DNA from: Sphingopyxis sp. PET50
GTDB taxonomy: Bacteria > Pseudomonadota > Alphaproteobacteria > Sphingomonadales > Sphingomonadaceae
Reading direction: 5' to 3'
DNA length: 64,000 bases
Assembly: GCF_025244705.1 (NCBI RefSeq)
Contig: NZ_CP104207.1
Span: forward strand, 434,001-498,000
The notes beneath the pieces are model-generated. The model saw only the letters and a list, made by a program, of their open reading frames with translations, did not search any database and was not told the origin of the DNA. Shown piece by piece: positions 49,973-60,397 of this stretch; position 1 is the stretch's first letter; every line of letters starts with the position of its first letter. Made by a program: the position numbers and the translations under genes.

Positions 49973-52087
49973 ATGTCCGAGCTATTGGATGCCTCACCCA
50001 AATCCCAGGCCGCTGCGCTTCGCTTCGCCGTGCCGCCGAATCGCTGGTCGGATGCGGAGGCGGCAGGAAAGACGCCCGAGGACTTGCTGCTCTATCGCTC
50101 GAATCTTTTGGGTTCGGACCTGACCGTGACCAATTTCGGCGGCGGCAACACTTCGGCCAAGCTCGACGCGCGCGATCCGCTCACCGGGGATGCAGTGCGC
50201 GTGCTGTGGGTGAAAGGATCGGGCGGCGACATCGGGTCGATGCGGCTCGACGGTTTTTCGACGCTCTATCTCGACAAGCTGCTGGGGCTCGAAACCCTCT
50301 ATCGCGGCCTCGCGCACGAGGATGAAATGGTCGGCTATCTGCCGCACTGCACCTTTGCGCTCAACCCGCGCGCGGCGTCGATCGACACGCCGCTCCATGC
50401 CTATCTGCCCTTCGACCATGTCGACCACGTCCATCCCGACGCGATCATCGCGCTTGCGGCGTCGAGCGAGGGCGAGGCCGCGACGCGGGCGATCTGGGGC
50501 GGCGCGGTCGGATGGCTGCCGTGGCAGCGGCCAGGCTTCGATCTGGGGTTGAAGCTGCGCGATTTCGTTGCGGCGAATCCCGGGCTGCGCGGCGTGATGC
50601 TGGCGGGGCACGGCATTATCTGCTGGGGCGACACGGCGCAGGCCTGCTATGCCAACACGATCGACCTGATTGCCGATGCCGCCGACTATCTGAACCGGAA
50701 ACTGGCCGGGGGGCCCGCGTTCGGCGGGGAGGTCGCACCGCCGCGATCCCCTGCCGAACGCGCGTCGGCGGCAGGGGTATTGATGCCGCTGCTGCGCGGA
50801 CTGATGGGCGGATGGCGCGTCGGCCATTTCGCCGACGATGCCGAGACGCTGGAGTTCGTCGGCGGCCGCGATTTCGAACGGCTCGCCGCGATCGGCACCT
50901 CGTGCCCCGATCATTTCCTGCGTACCAAGATCGCGCCGCTGGTGCTCGACCCGGCGCGGATCGGCGAGGCCGCGTGGCTGGGCGAACGCATCGAGGCCTA
51001 TCGCCGCGACTATGCCGCCTATTATCAGCGCTGCGCCCGGTCCGATTCACCCGCGATGCGCGACGCCAATCCGGTCGTCGTGCTGGTGCCCGGCATCGGC
51101 CGCATGACCTTTGCCGCCGACAAGGCGACGGCGCGGCTGGCGGGCGAATTCTATGCCAATGCGATCAATGTGATGCGCGGGGCGGAGGCGATCGGTTCCT
51201 ATGTCGGGCTCGACGAGCAGGAAGCGTTCGACATCGAATATTGGCTGCTCGAGGAGGCGAAGCTGCAACGCATGCCCAGGCCGAAGCCGCTCGCCGGGCG
51301 CATCGCGCTCGTCACCGGCGGCGCGGGCGGGATCGGCGCGGCGACCGCCGAGCGGCTGGCGGCGGACGATGCCTGCGTGATGCTGGTCGACCGCGACGCC
51401 GACGCGCTGGCCGCGGCGGCGCGGCAGCTCGAAGGCCGCTTCGGCCGCGACAAGGTCCGCGCCGCGCTGTGCGACGTCACCGACGAGGCGCAGGTCGCCG
51501 CCGCCTTCGCCGAATGCGCGCGCGAGTTCGGCGGGCTCGACATCCTCGTCGCCAATGCCGGCATCGCCTCTTCGGCGCCGATCGAGGATACCAGCCTCGA
51601 TTTGTGGCAGCGCAATTATGACGTGCTCGCACAAGGTTATTTCCTGACCGCGCGCGCCGCCTTTCCGCTGATGAAGGCGCAGGGCGGCGGTTCGATCGTC
51701 TTCATCGGGTCGAAGAACGGCATCGCGGCGGCGACCAACGCCGCGGCCTATGCCTCGGCCAAGGCGGCGTCGCTGCATCTCGCGCGCTGCCTCGCGCTCG
51801 AAGGCGCGCCGCATGGCATCCGCGTCAACACGGTCAACCCCGACGCGGTGATCAAGGGATCGCGCATCTGGGACGGCGACTGGCGCCGCGAGCGCGCGGG
51901 CGCGCACGGCATCGACGCGGGGAGCGAGCTGGAGGCGCATTATCGCAACCGCTCGCTGCTGAAGCGCGACGTGCTGCCCGAGGATGTCGCCGAAGCCGTC
52001 TATTTCCTTGCGAGCGATATGGCGGCAAAGTCGACCGGCAACATGATCAACGTCGATGCGGGCAACGCCCAGGCCTTTACGCGATAA
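49973..52087 (+). CDS. rhaEW: Bifunctional rhamnulose-1-phosphate aldolase / L-lactaldehyde dehydrogenase
   Basis: This 704-residue fusion has two parts. Residues 1-430 are a class II aldolase, with the zinc histidines in PLHAYLPFDHVDHVHPDAI and in AGHGIICWGD. Residues 440-704 are a short-chain dehydrogenase with the cofactor loop TGGAGGIGAATAERL, NAGIASSAPIED and the YASAK catalytic pair. The known fusion splits rhamnulose-1-phosphate to DHAP and L-lactaldehyde and oxidises the latter to L-lactate. The ATG at 49,973 is chosen. The downstream lactate dehydrogenase partner is in the divergent operon. Confidence 0.93.
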   Translation: MSELLDASPKSQAAALRFAVPPNRWSDAEAAGKTPEDLLLYRSNLLGSDLTVTNFGGGNTSAKLDARDPLTGDAVRVLWVKGSGGDIGSMRLDGFSTLYLDKLLGLETLYRGLAHEDEMVGYLPHCTFALNPRAASIDTPLHAYLPFDHVDHVHPDAIIALAASSEGEAATRAIWGGAVGWLPWQRPGFDLGLKLRDFVAANPGLRGVMLAGHGIICWGDTAQACYANTIDLIADAADYLNRKLAGGPAFGGEVAPPRSPAERASAAGVLMPLLRGLMGGWRVGHFADDAETLEFVGGRDFERLAAIGTSCPDHFLRTKIAPLVLDPARIGEAAWLGERIEAYRRDYAAYYQRCARSDSPAMRDANPVVVLVPGIGRMTFAADKATARLAGEFYANAINVMRGAEAIGSYVGLDEQEAFDIEYWLLEEAKLQRMPRPKPLAGRIALVTGGAGGIGAATAERLAADDACVMLVDRDADALAAAARQLEGRFGRDKVRAALCDVTDEAQVAAAFAECAREFGGLDILVANAGIASSAPIEDTSLDLWQRNYDVLAQGYFLTARAAFPLMKAQGGGSIVFIGSKNGIAAATNAAAYASAKAASLHLARCLALEGAPHGIRVNTVNPDAVIKGSRIWDGDWRRERAGAHGIDAGSELEAHYRNRSLLKRDVLPEDVAEAVYFLASDMAAKSTGNMINVDAGNAQAFTR

Positions 52088-52106
52088 ACGAAGATGGGAG
52101 ACGGAT

Positions 52107-53402
52107 ATGGCGACCGATTCGCCTGTGGCGCGGGATATCGTCGAACGCCTGAACGCCGGGCTTTCCGACGCACTCGACGATGATTTTGACAGCCTCGGCC
52201 GCCAGCTTCACCGGCGCGGGATCGACATCGAGGCGGTGACGTCGAAGGTCGCGGGCTTTTCGGTCGCGGTGCCGAGCTGGGGCGCCGGGCGCGGCGGCAC
52301 GCGCTTCGCCAAATTCCCGATTCCCGGCGAGCCGACCAACATCCACGAGAAGCTGGAGGATTGCGCGGTCATCCAGCAGCTCTGCCGCATGACGCCGCGC
52401 GTCAGCCCGCATTTCCCTTGGGACCGGGTGAGCGACTATCGCGCGCTGCGCGAGGAGGCGGCGGCGCTGGGCCTCGGCTTCGACGCGGTAAACAGCAACA
52501 CTTTCCAGGACCAGCCGGGGCAGGCGGCGAGCTATGCCACCGGCTCGCTCTCCTCGACCCGCGCGGAGGTGCGCGAACAGGCGATCGCGCACAATATCGA
52601 ATGCATCGGGATCGGGGCCCAACTGGGCGTGACCGACCTGACCGTGTGGGTCGGCGACGGCACCAATTTTCCGGGACAGCAGGATCTCGGCCGCTCGCTC
52701 GACCGCTATATCGACGCGGCGTCGGCGGTCTATGCGGCGCTGCCGGACGGCTGGCGGATGCTGATCGAGCATAAGCTCTACGAGCCCGCCTTCTATTCGA
52801 CCGTCATTTCCGACTGGGGCAGTTCGATCCTCGTCGCGCAGGAACTGGGCGACAAGGCGAAGTGCCTCGTCGATCTCGGCCACCACGCGCCCAATGTGAA
52901 TATCGAGCAGATCGTCGCGCGGCTGCACCGCTTCGGCAAGCTCGGCGGCTTTCATTTCAACGACAGCAAATATGGCGACGACGACCTCGATTCGGGCTCG
53001 ATCAATCCGCACCAGCTGTTCCTGGTGTTCAACGAGCTGGTCGAGGCGGAGATGAACCCGCGCGGCGGTTTCCGCCCTGCCTATATGATCGACCAGTCGC
53101 ACAATGTCACCGATCCGATCGAAAGCATGCTGTCGTCGGCCGAGGCGATCGCCGGTGCCTATGCGAAGGCGCTGCTCGTCGACCGCGAGGAATTGCTCGC
53201 GGCGCAGGAAGCGAACGACACGATGATGGCGTTCCAGGCGCTGCGGAAGGCGTACCGCACCGATGTGACGCCGATCCTCGCGAAAGCGCGGGCCGGGGCG
53301 GGCGGGGCGATCGACCCGATCGCCGCCTATCGCGCCAGCGGCTGGCGCGCGCGCAAGGCGCGGGAGCGCCAGGCGGCGGGCACCGCGGCGGGCATCGTCT
53401 AA
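52107..53402 (+). CDS. rhaI: L-rhamnose isomerase, Pseudomonas type
   Basis: The 431-residue TIM-barrel isomerase converts L-rhamnose to L-rhamnulose. Metal ligands are visible in MLIEHKLYEPAFYSTV (Glu), CLVDLGHHAPNVNIEQI (Asp, His) and GGFHFNDSKYGDDDLD (His, Asp, Asp). The sequence matches the P. stutzeri/Rhizobium RhaI type, not E. coli RhaA. Start ATG 52,107 follows GGGAG, 20 bases after the aldolase stop. Confidence 0.95.
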   Translation: MATDSPVARDIVERLNAGLSDALDDDFDSLGRQLHRRGIDIEAVTSKVAGFSVAVPSWGAGRGGTRFAKFPIPGEPTNIHEKLEDCAVIQQLCRMTPRVSPHFPWDRVSDYRALREEAAALGLGFDAVNSNTFQDQPGQAASYATGSLSSTRAEVREQAIAHNIECIGIGAQLGVTDLTVWVGDGTNFPGQQDLGRSLDRYIDAASAVYAALPDGWRMLIEHKLYEPAFYSTVISDWGSSILVAQELGDKAKCLVDLGHHAPNVNIEQIVARLHRFGKLGGFHFNDSKYGDDDLDSGSINPHQLFLVFNELVEAEMNPRGGFRPAYMIDQSHNVTDPIESMLSSAEAIAGAYAKALLVDREELLAAQEANDTMMAFQALRKAYRTDVTPILAKARAGAGGAIDPIAAYRASGWRARKARERQAAGTAAGIV

Positions 53403-53460
53403 TCATTTCGTTGCAACCCGGCGCAGCTCCCGTCAAATAGGCGCATAGACAGGGGCCGAC

Positions 53461-54246
53461 ATGCACGCAGCCGAACGCGAAAAGATGATCCTCGACAGCC
53501 TGGGCGAGCGCGGTTTCGTGTCGTTCCGCGACCTGGAGGCGCGGGTGGCGGCATCGCCGGCGACGATCCGCCGCGACCTTGACCGGCTGGAGGAGGCGGG
53601 GCTGATCACGCGCATCCGCGGCGGTGCAAAACGCGCCGACCCGGCTCCGCCCGCCGCGGTTGTCGCGCAGGAGGGGCTGTCGGGCGTGCCGTTCCACGAG
53701 AATATAGGCCGCAACCGCGCCGCGAAGGAAGCGATCGGCCGCGCCGCCGCCCGATTGTGCATTCCCGGTGAGGGCGTGATGATCGACGGCGGATCGACGA
53801 CGTTGCAGATGTGCCCGCACCTCGACGGGCTCGGGCTGCAGGTGCTCACCAACTCGCTGCACATCGTCAGCGCGCTGCTGCCGCAGCCGACGACGCGCAT
53901 CCTTGTACCGTCGGGGCAGGTGTTCCGCGAGCAGAATATCGTGCTGTCGGCGGCGGGCGACGATGGCATGCCGCGCTTTCACGCGCCGAAGCTGTTCATG
54001 GGCGCGGCGTCGATGGGGCCTGCCGGGCTGATGCAGGCCGACGTCATCCTGGTCGCCGCCGAACGGCGCCTGATCGAGCGGGCGGACGAGATCATCGTGC
54101 TGGTCGACAGCTCGAAATTCTCCGGCCCCTCGGGCAATGTCGTCTGCGCGCTCGACGAGATCGACGTTGTCGTCACCGACGCCGGCATTGATCCGCGCTA
54201 CCGGCTGATGATGGAAGCCGCCGGCATCCGCATCATCATCGCCTGA
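53461..54246 (+). CDS. DeoR/GlpR-family regulator of rhamnose catabolism
   Basis: The 261-residue repressor has a DeoR helix-turn-helix (FVSFRDLEARVAASPATIRRDLDRLEEAGLITRIRGGAK) and a DeoRC sugar-phosphate domain with IDGGSTTLQM, VLTNSLHIVSALL and VLVDSSKFSG. DeoRC domains bind phosphorylated sugars, so rhamnulose-1-phosphate is a logical effector. It lies 58 bases after rhaI in the same direction and should act on the divergent promoter at 49,859-49,972. Confidence 0.92.
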   Translation: MHAAEREKMILDSLGERGFVSFRDLEARVAASPATIRRDLDRLEEAGLITRIRGGAKRADPAPPAAVVAQEGLSGVPFHENIGRNRAAKEAIGRAAARLCIPGEGVMIDGGSTTLQMCPHLDGLGLQVLTNSLHIVSALLPQPTTRILVPSGQVFREQNIVLSAAGDDGMPRFHAPKLFMGAASMGPAGLMQADVILVAAERRLIERADEIIVLVDSSKFSGPSGNVVCALDEIDVVVTDAGIDPRYRLMMEAAGIRIIIA

Positions 54247-54304
54247 CGGCCCCTTTTCGGGAATTCCACCCTCTGTGCGGCCGTTCTTGTGTCGCGTGAT
54301 GATT

Positions 54305-54344
54305 GAATTTGATCATTGACGTGATCATTAAAGACAAATATTGA
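54305..54344 (+). promoter_or_regulatory. Promoter and repeat operator of TonB receptor 2
   Basis: TTGACG (54,316-54,321) and TATTGA (54,339-54,344) are spaced by 17 bases. TGATCATT occurs twice with a 12-base period (54,310-54,317 and 54,322-54,329), covering the -35 region. The upstream GAATTTGATC equals the sequence in the rha divergent promoter. This suggests shared repression by the DeoR protein. Confidence 0.55.
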
Positions 54345-54461
54345 GCAATGATGCAAAAGCGCTCGAAAGAAGCGCGCGTATTGGAGGGTTGCCGACGGAA
54401 CATCCGCCCGCCTTCCAGCCAAAGAGATTTCCGCCAGCGATGCGGGGCAGGGAGGAATGCG

Positions 54462-57124
54462 ATGAAGGTGATGACTGCAGCGGGTTCGGTTTTTCTTGCG
54501 CGGCGCGATATCCGGTGCCGCGGCGCTTCAGCGCTGGCATGCGCGGCGGCACTCATGGCGGCGAGCGTCGCCCATGCCCAGGATGCCGACGCCGATGCCT
54601 CGGGCAGCGAATCGGAAGATGCCGCGATCGTCGTCACCGGTACGCTGCTGCGCGGCGTTGCGCCGGTCGGCACCAATGTCATCGGCGTGACCGAGGAAGA
54701 GGTGATCGCCACCGGCGCCGCCTCGGCCAACGACCTGCTCGCCTCGATTCCGCAGGTCGGCAATTTCGGGACAATCCCGGCGGGTGTCGGCAATTTCGGC
54801 AATCCGATCGTGCGCCCCAATATCCGCAATCTCGGCGCCAGCGGGGGGTCGACCACGCTCGTGCTGATGAACGGCCATCGCATGGTCGGCGCGGGCATCC
54901 TGCAGACCAGCTTCGATCCTTCGGTCATCCCGCCCGACGTGATCAAGCGCGTCGACGTCATCCCTGACGGCGGCTCCTCCATCTATGGTTCCGACGCGAT
55001 CGGCGGCGTGATCAACTTCATCACCCGCGACCGCTACGACGGCATCGGCGTCAACGCGCGCTACGGCTTTGCCAAGGACTATCAGACGGTCGACGCCAGC
55101 ATCATAGCGGGCAAGGACTGGGGTTCGGGCTCGGTCTTCATCTCCTATGCCTATGCCTGGCACGACGATCTGATCGGGCTCGACCGCGATTATGCGACCG
55201 CCGACCAAGCCGCACGCGGCGGCGGCGATTTCCGCAGCACCGCCTGTTCGCTCGCGAACATCACCGTCGGCACGACGACCTATGCACTGCCCGGCCGCGC
55301 GCCGGGGACGCTCAACCGCTGCGACCAGACCGATTATGCCGCCATCTATCCGCGCGAGGAGCGGCACAGCGTCTTCTGCCGGCCTGACCCAGGAACTCAG
55401 CGACAGCGTCTATTTCAATCTTTCGGCCTATTGGTCGAAGCGCGACACGGTGCATCGCACGGCGCAGAGCAGCCAGAGCGGGACGATCACCGCGCTCAAT
55501 CCCTTCTTTCAGCCGATCGGAGCCGAGACGTCGCACAATGTCGCTTTTGCCTTCGACGATGTGTTCGGCCCGGCCAATGTCAGCCCGTCGAGCTTCACCT
55601 CGTACGGCGTCACCCCCAGCTTCGAATTCGAGCTGGGCGGCGGCTGGCAATTGCGCGCGCTCGCCAATTTCGGGCGCAGCGAAAATGAATCGACCGAAGA
55701 TTCGATCAACGCCACCGCAGTGACGCTGGCGCTCGCCGGAACGACGGCAGCGACCGCGCTCAATCCCTATAATCTGTCGGCCACTTCGCCGGCGGTGCTC
55801 GCGGCGATCAACGATTTCGTCAACTATGGCGAGGCGACGCAGGAACTGGCCGAAGGGCGGTTCGTGCTCGACGGGCCGCTCTTCGCGATGCCGGGCGGTG
55901 ACGTCCGTCTCGCGGTCGGCGCCGAATATCACTACGAGAATATCGAGTCCTTCACCGGCAGCGGCCCGCAAAATGCCATCACGGGCATGAATGCGTATAC
56001 CTCGCGCACGGTGAAGTCGCTGTTCGGCGAGGTGCTGGTGCCGATCTTCGGGTCGGACAATGCGACGCCGGGTTTCTACAGCCTCGAGTTGTCGGGCTCG
56101 ATCCGCTACGATGATTACAACGATGTCGGGAGCACGACCAATCCGAAGATCGGCGTGACCTGGAAGCCGTTCGAGGCGCTGACCATCCGCGGCAATTACG
56201 GCACGTCCTTCCATGCGCCGAGCCTTGCCGACCTAGGCAATTCGGTCGATTCGCGCGTGCAGGTGCTGCCGTTCAGTCCGTTCCGCGCGCCCGACAGCTC
56301 GCCCTTCGACGCGCTGCGCCCGACGCTGGTGATCGCCGGCGGCAACGCCAATCTGAAGCCCGAGACGGCGGATACCTGGTCGCTCGGCTTCGATCTCAAG
56401 CCCGCGGCGATCGAGGGGCTCGTCGCCAGCGCGACCTATTTCAACGTGAAGTTCAAGAATGCGATCGCCGTACCGCCGGTGACGTCGCCCGTGCTCTTCT
56501 CGAACCCCGCCTATTCGAGTTTCTATATCCTGAACCCGACGCTTGCGCAGGCGCAGGCGGCGGCGGGCGATCTGCGCATCGACGGCGTCCCGAACCTTGC
56601 GACGCTTTATGCGATCAGTTCGCCCTATGTGCTCTTCTTCGCACAACGCGCCAACTTGGGCGCGGTGAATGTCGACGGCATCGACTTCAATCTCGCCTAT
56701 AGCCAAGCCGACGGGCTTCGGTTCGCTGAACGCTGCCTTTGCGGGCACCTATTTGCTGAACCGCGAAACGCAGGTCGTTCAGGGTGAACCCTTCAGCGAC
56801 GACCTCAAGAACGGCGTCGGCCGCTTCTTCTTCACCGCATCGCTCGGCGGCACGCTCGGCGACTTCACGGCGCGCGCGACGCTCAATCATCGCGGCGGCT
56901 ATCCGCTGCTTGGCGTACCGCCGCAGACGCGCGTGTCCGCCTTCAACACGGTGGATCTCTTCTTCAGCTATAATCTGGACGATCTGCTGCCGAACACGCT
57001 GCTGACGCTCAACATCGACAATGTGCTGGACGAAGATCCGCCCTTCCTGAACAATGCCGCCGGCTATACCAATGGCAGCACGCTGGGCCGTCTGATATCC
57101 TTCGGTATTCGCACCAAATTCTGA
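54462..57124 (+). CDS. TonB-dependent receptor 2 (frameshifted as sequenced)
   Basis: An outer-membrane receptor of 886 residues after repair, a clear paralogue of receptor 1: IVVTGTLLRGVAPVGTNVIGV, RVDVIPDGGSSIYGSDAIGGVINFIT and a C-terminus GRLISFGIRTKF. The signal peptide ends MAASVAHAQ. The ATG at 54,462 follows AGGGAGG. Two extra bases, T at 55,377 beside GCCGGC and C near 56,703, break the frame. It leads the second-arm operon and shares an upstream motif with the rhamnose core. Confidence 0.93.
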
Positions 57125-57134
57125 CGAGGAGGAT

Positions 57135-60100
57135 GTGTTGTTGCCGACCGGAAGCTTGCGGGGCCTGATCCTGGGCGCGCTGGCGGCGGTCGGCATCGCG
57201 CTCGCCTCCGCCGCCACGGCGCAGGGCGAACCGTCGGCGCTCCGCACCGAATATGCAGAGGCGCCGCTCGGGCTCGACGTCGCCGCGCCGCGCTTCGCCT
57301 GGCGGTCGCCGGTCGCGCAGCAAACCGCCTATCGGATTCGCGTCGCGACCTCGGCGGAAGCTCTCGAACGCGCGCCGCTGTGGGACAGCGGGCGGGTCGA
57401 ATCGGATGCGAATGTGCAGATCGCCTATGCCGGTCCGGCGCTCGCTGCGCGCCAGCGCTATTGGTGGCAGGTGCAGGTGTGGGATGCCGATGGCCGGGCG
57501 AGCGGCTGGAGCGCGCCCGGCTGGTGGGAAATGGGGCTGCTCGCGCCGTCCGACTGGCAAGCGCGGTGGATCGGCGGGCCGCAGCGGCGCGACCATGACT
57601 GGAGCGACCTGACGCTCGATGTCGATCTGACGCTGACCGGCAAGGCGGTGGACATATTGTTCCGCGCGCTGCCGCACGGCAAAAGCTATGGCGACGCCTA
57701 TGTCTGGACGCTCGCCGAGGACGGGAACGGGCCCGAGCTGATCCAGTCGGTGCGCCGCTACCCTGGCGGCGCCAGTTCGGCGGTCAAGACCGAGCGGCTG
57801 GGTCAGGTGAAGCTTCCGGAAACGATCAGGGGACGGCGGATCCGGCTAACGATCCGGGCCGAGGGCGCGCGGATCGTGACCAGTTTCGACGGGACGGTGG
57901 TCGCGACGATCGAGGATGCGGCGCATTCGCACGGCACGATCGGCTTTGCCTAGCAAGGAAGCTGAATCGGCGATCGTGCATGGCGTGCGCGTTTCGGGAA
58001 GCGGCAGCGCAGCCGTGACGGTCGATTTCGCGGGCGGCGACAATCCCTTCACCGGCGGCGATGTGACCGGGGCGGGGCTGGTGGTCGCGAGCGGCGTGCG
58101 CGGCGTCGACCTGGTGCTGCCGATCGAAAGTCCCGCGCCGCTGGTGCGCCGCGCCTTTCGCGTGACGAAGCCGATCGCGAGCGCGCGCCTCTATGTCGCG
58201 GGGGCGGGGATGCCGCGGCTGTCGATCAACGGACAGGCCGTGGGCTCGCCGCTCGGCGCCGGTTTCACGGCCTATGACAAGCGGGTGCTGACTTACACCC
58301 ATGACGTGACCGCGCTGCTGCGGCGGGGCGAGAATGTCGCCGACGCCGAACTGGGGCGCGGCTGGTACGGGCTGACCGATCCCAATGAATGGTATTTCCA
58401 CGCCGCGCCCTGGCACGGCGAACCGGCGCTGAAAGCGCAGCTCGAAATCGCCTATGCCGATGGCACGCGCGAGACGGTCGCGACCGACGGCAGCTGGCGG
58501 ACGGTGTCGGGTCCGACGCTGAACGATTCGGTGCATCGCGGCGAGCGTTTCGACGCGCGCCGCGTTCCGGCGGGCTGGGACGTGCCGGGTTTCCGCGACC
58601 GCAAATGGCAGGCAGCGACGCTGGTCGCCGGACCCGCTCGGCCGCCTCGTCGCCGCCAATTCGGAAACGATCGAACCGGTCGATTCGATCGCTCCGGTCG
58701 CGGTGGCGGAGGCGGCGCCGGGCATCCATGTCTTTGACTTCGGGCGCATCGTCGCTGGCTGGCCGGTGCTGACGGTCGCGGGCGCGGCGGGCACGACGGT
58801 GTCGATGGTCGCGGGCGAGCGCATCGCCGACGACGGCCGGGTGGTTCCCGCCGCCGGCCTGATCGACGCGCAGTTGCAGACCGATCGCTATACGCTGGCG
58901 GGGAGGGGCGAGGAGCGATGGGAACCGCGCTTCGGCTATCGCGGCTTTCGCTATGTCGAGGTGCAGGGCTTTCCCGGCACGCCGCCCGAAGGCGCGCTGA
59001 CCGCGCGCATCGTCCATTCGGCGGTCGCGCGCACCGGCCGCTTTGCGAGCAGCAATCCGTTGCTGGACCGGATCGACGCGGCCGCGACCGCGACGATCCT
59101 GAACAATCTGCACGGCTTCGTCACCGACACGCCGACCTATGAAAAGAACGGCTGGACCGGCGACGCGCAGGCGTCCGCGGGGGCGGCGGCGCGCAGCCTC
59201 GACATCGCGCGCGTCTGGACGAAATGGCTCGGCGATTTCCGCGATGCTCAGTCCGACAAGGGTGAACTGCCCGAAATCGCGCCGACGACCCCCTATTATG
59301 GCTATGAGGACAGCCCCGGTTGGAACGTCATCTGGGGACCCACGACGCCATGGGACGTCGCGGCGATGATCCTGCCGTGGGAACTTTATACCACCTATGG
59401 GGACACGCGCGTGCTGGCCGACAATCAGGACATGCAGCGGCGGCTGGTCGACTATACCGCGACCTTCATCAAGGCGCCCGGCTACCAGCGGGCGGCGGGC
59501 CTGTCCGAATGGGCAGCCGTCGGCGGGATGGATTTCACCAATGCGCGCGGGGGCGGCATCGACGCGGTGACGACCGCCTATTTCTTCCATCAGGCGAACC
59601 TGCTCGCGAAATCCTCCGCCATCGTCGGCAAGGCCGAGGATGCAGCGCGCTATGCCAGGCTCGCGGAGGACATCCGCACGGCCTATAACGCGCGCTACTG
59701 GGACGCCGCGAACGGCTGGTATCGCACCGTCGATGCAAAGGGGGCCGCCGGGCCGCCGACACAGGTGCAGAATGTCCTGCCGCTCGCCTTCGGCATGGCG
59801 CCGAAGGGGGCGGAGCAGGGAGTCGCCGACGCGATCGCGCGCGATGTAGACCGCCAGGGGCTGCGCACCGGGGTGTTTGGTACGCGCTATCTGCTCGAAA
59901 TATTGAGCGATTACGGCCATGCCGACATCGCCTATCGCGTCGCGACGCGCACCGACGAGCCGGGCTGGGGGTGGTGGATCGCCAACGGCCATTCGACCAT
60001 GTTCGAGACGTGGAGCCTGAACAGCCGCTCGCGCGATCATCATTATTTCGCCTCGATCGCCGACTGGCTGCGTCAGCGGGTCGCGGGCCTGCGCCCCGGC

Positions 60101-60397
60101 GCGCCGGGATACAAGGTCGTGCTTGTCAAGCCCGCGATTCCGGACGGGCTGGCGAACGCCGAGGCGGCGATGGACACGATCCACGGCCGCGCCTTTTCGG
60201 GATGGACGGTCGCGGACGGCCGAGCTGACGCTGACCGCCGAGGTTCCGCCGAACACGCGCGGCGAAATCTGGGTGCCCGAGGCTTTCGGGGCGGTGACCG
60301 CCCCGTCGGCGCCGAGGCGGTGCGGCGGGAGGCGGGCCATGCCGTCTATCGCACCGGTCCCGGCACGTTCATTTTCACCACCGGAGGGACCCCATGA
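57135..60397 (+). CDS. GH78 alpha-L-rhamnosidase (frameshifted as sequenced)
   Basis: An exported GH78 rhamnosidase of 1,086 residues after repair. The signal peptide ends SAATAQG. N-terminal beta-sandwich domains contain RYWWQVQVWDADGRASGWS. The (alpha/alpha)6 barrel has FVTDTPTYEKNGWTGDAQ, the family's acid-residue region, then WGPTTPWDVAAMILPWELYTTYGD and a late GWGWWIANGHSTMFETW. Breaks are at 57,951 (GCCTAGC), 58,632 (GCCGGAC) and 60,223 (GCCGAGC), plus a missing base near 60,303. The start is GTG 57,135 or TTG 57,138/57,141 after GAGGAGG. Confidence 0.93.
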
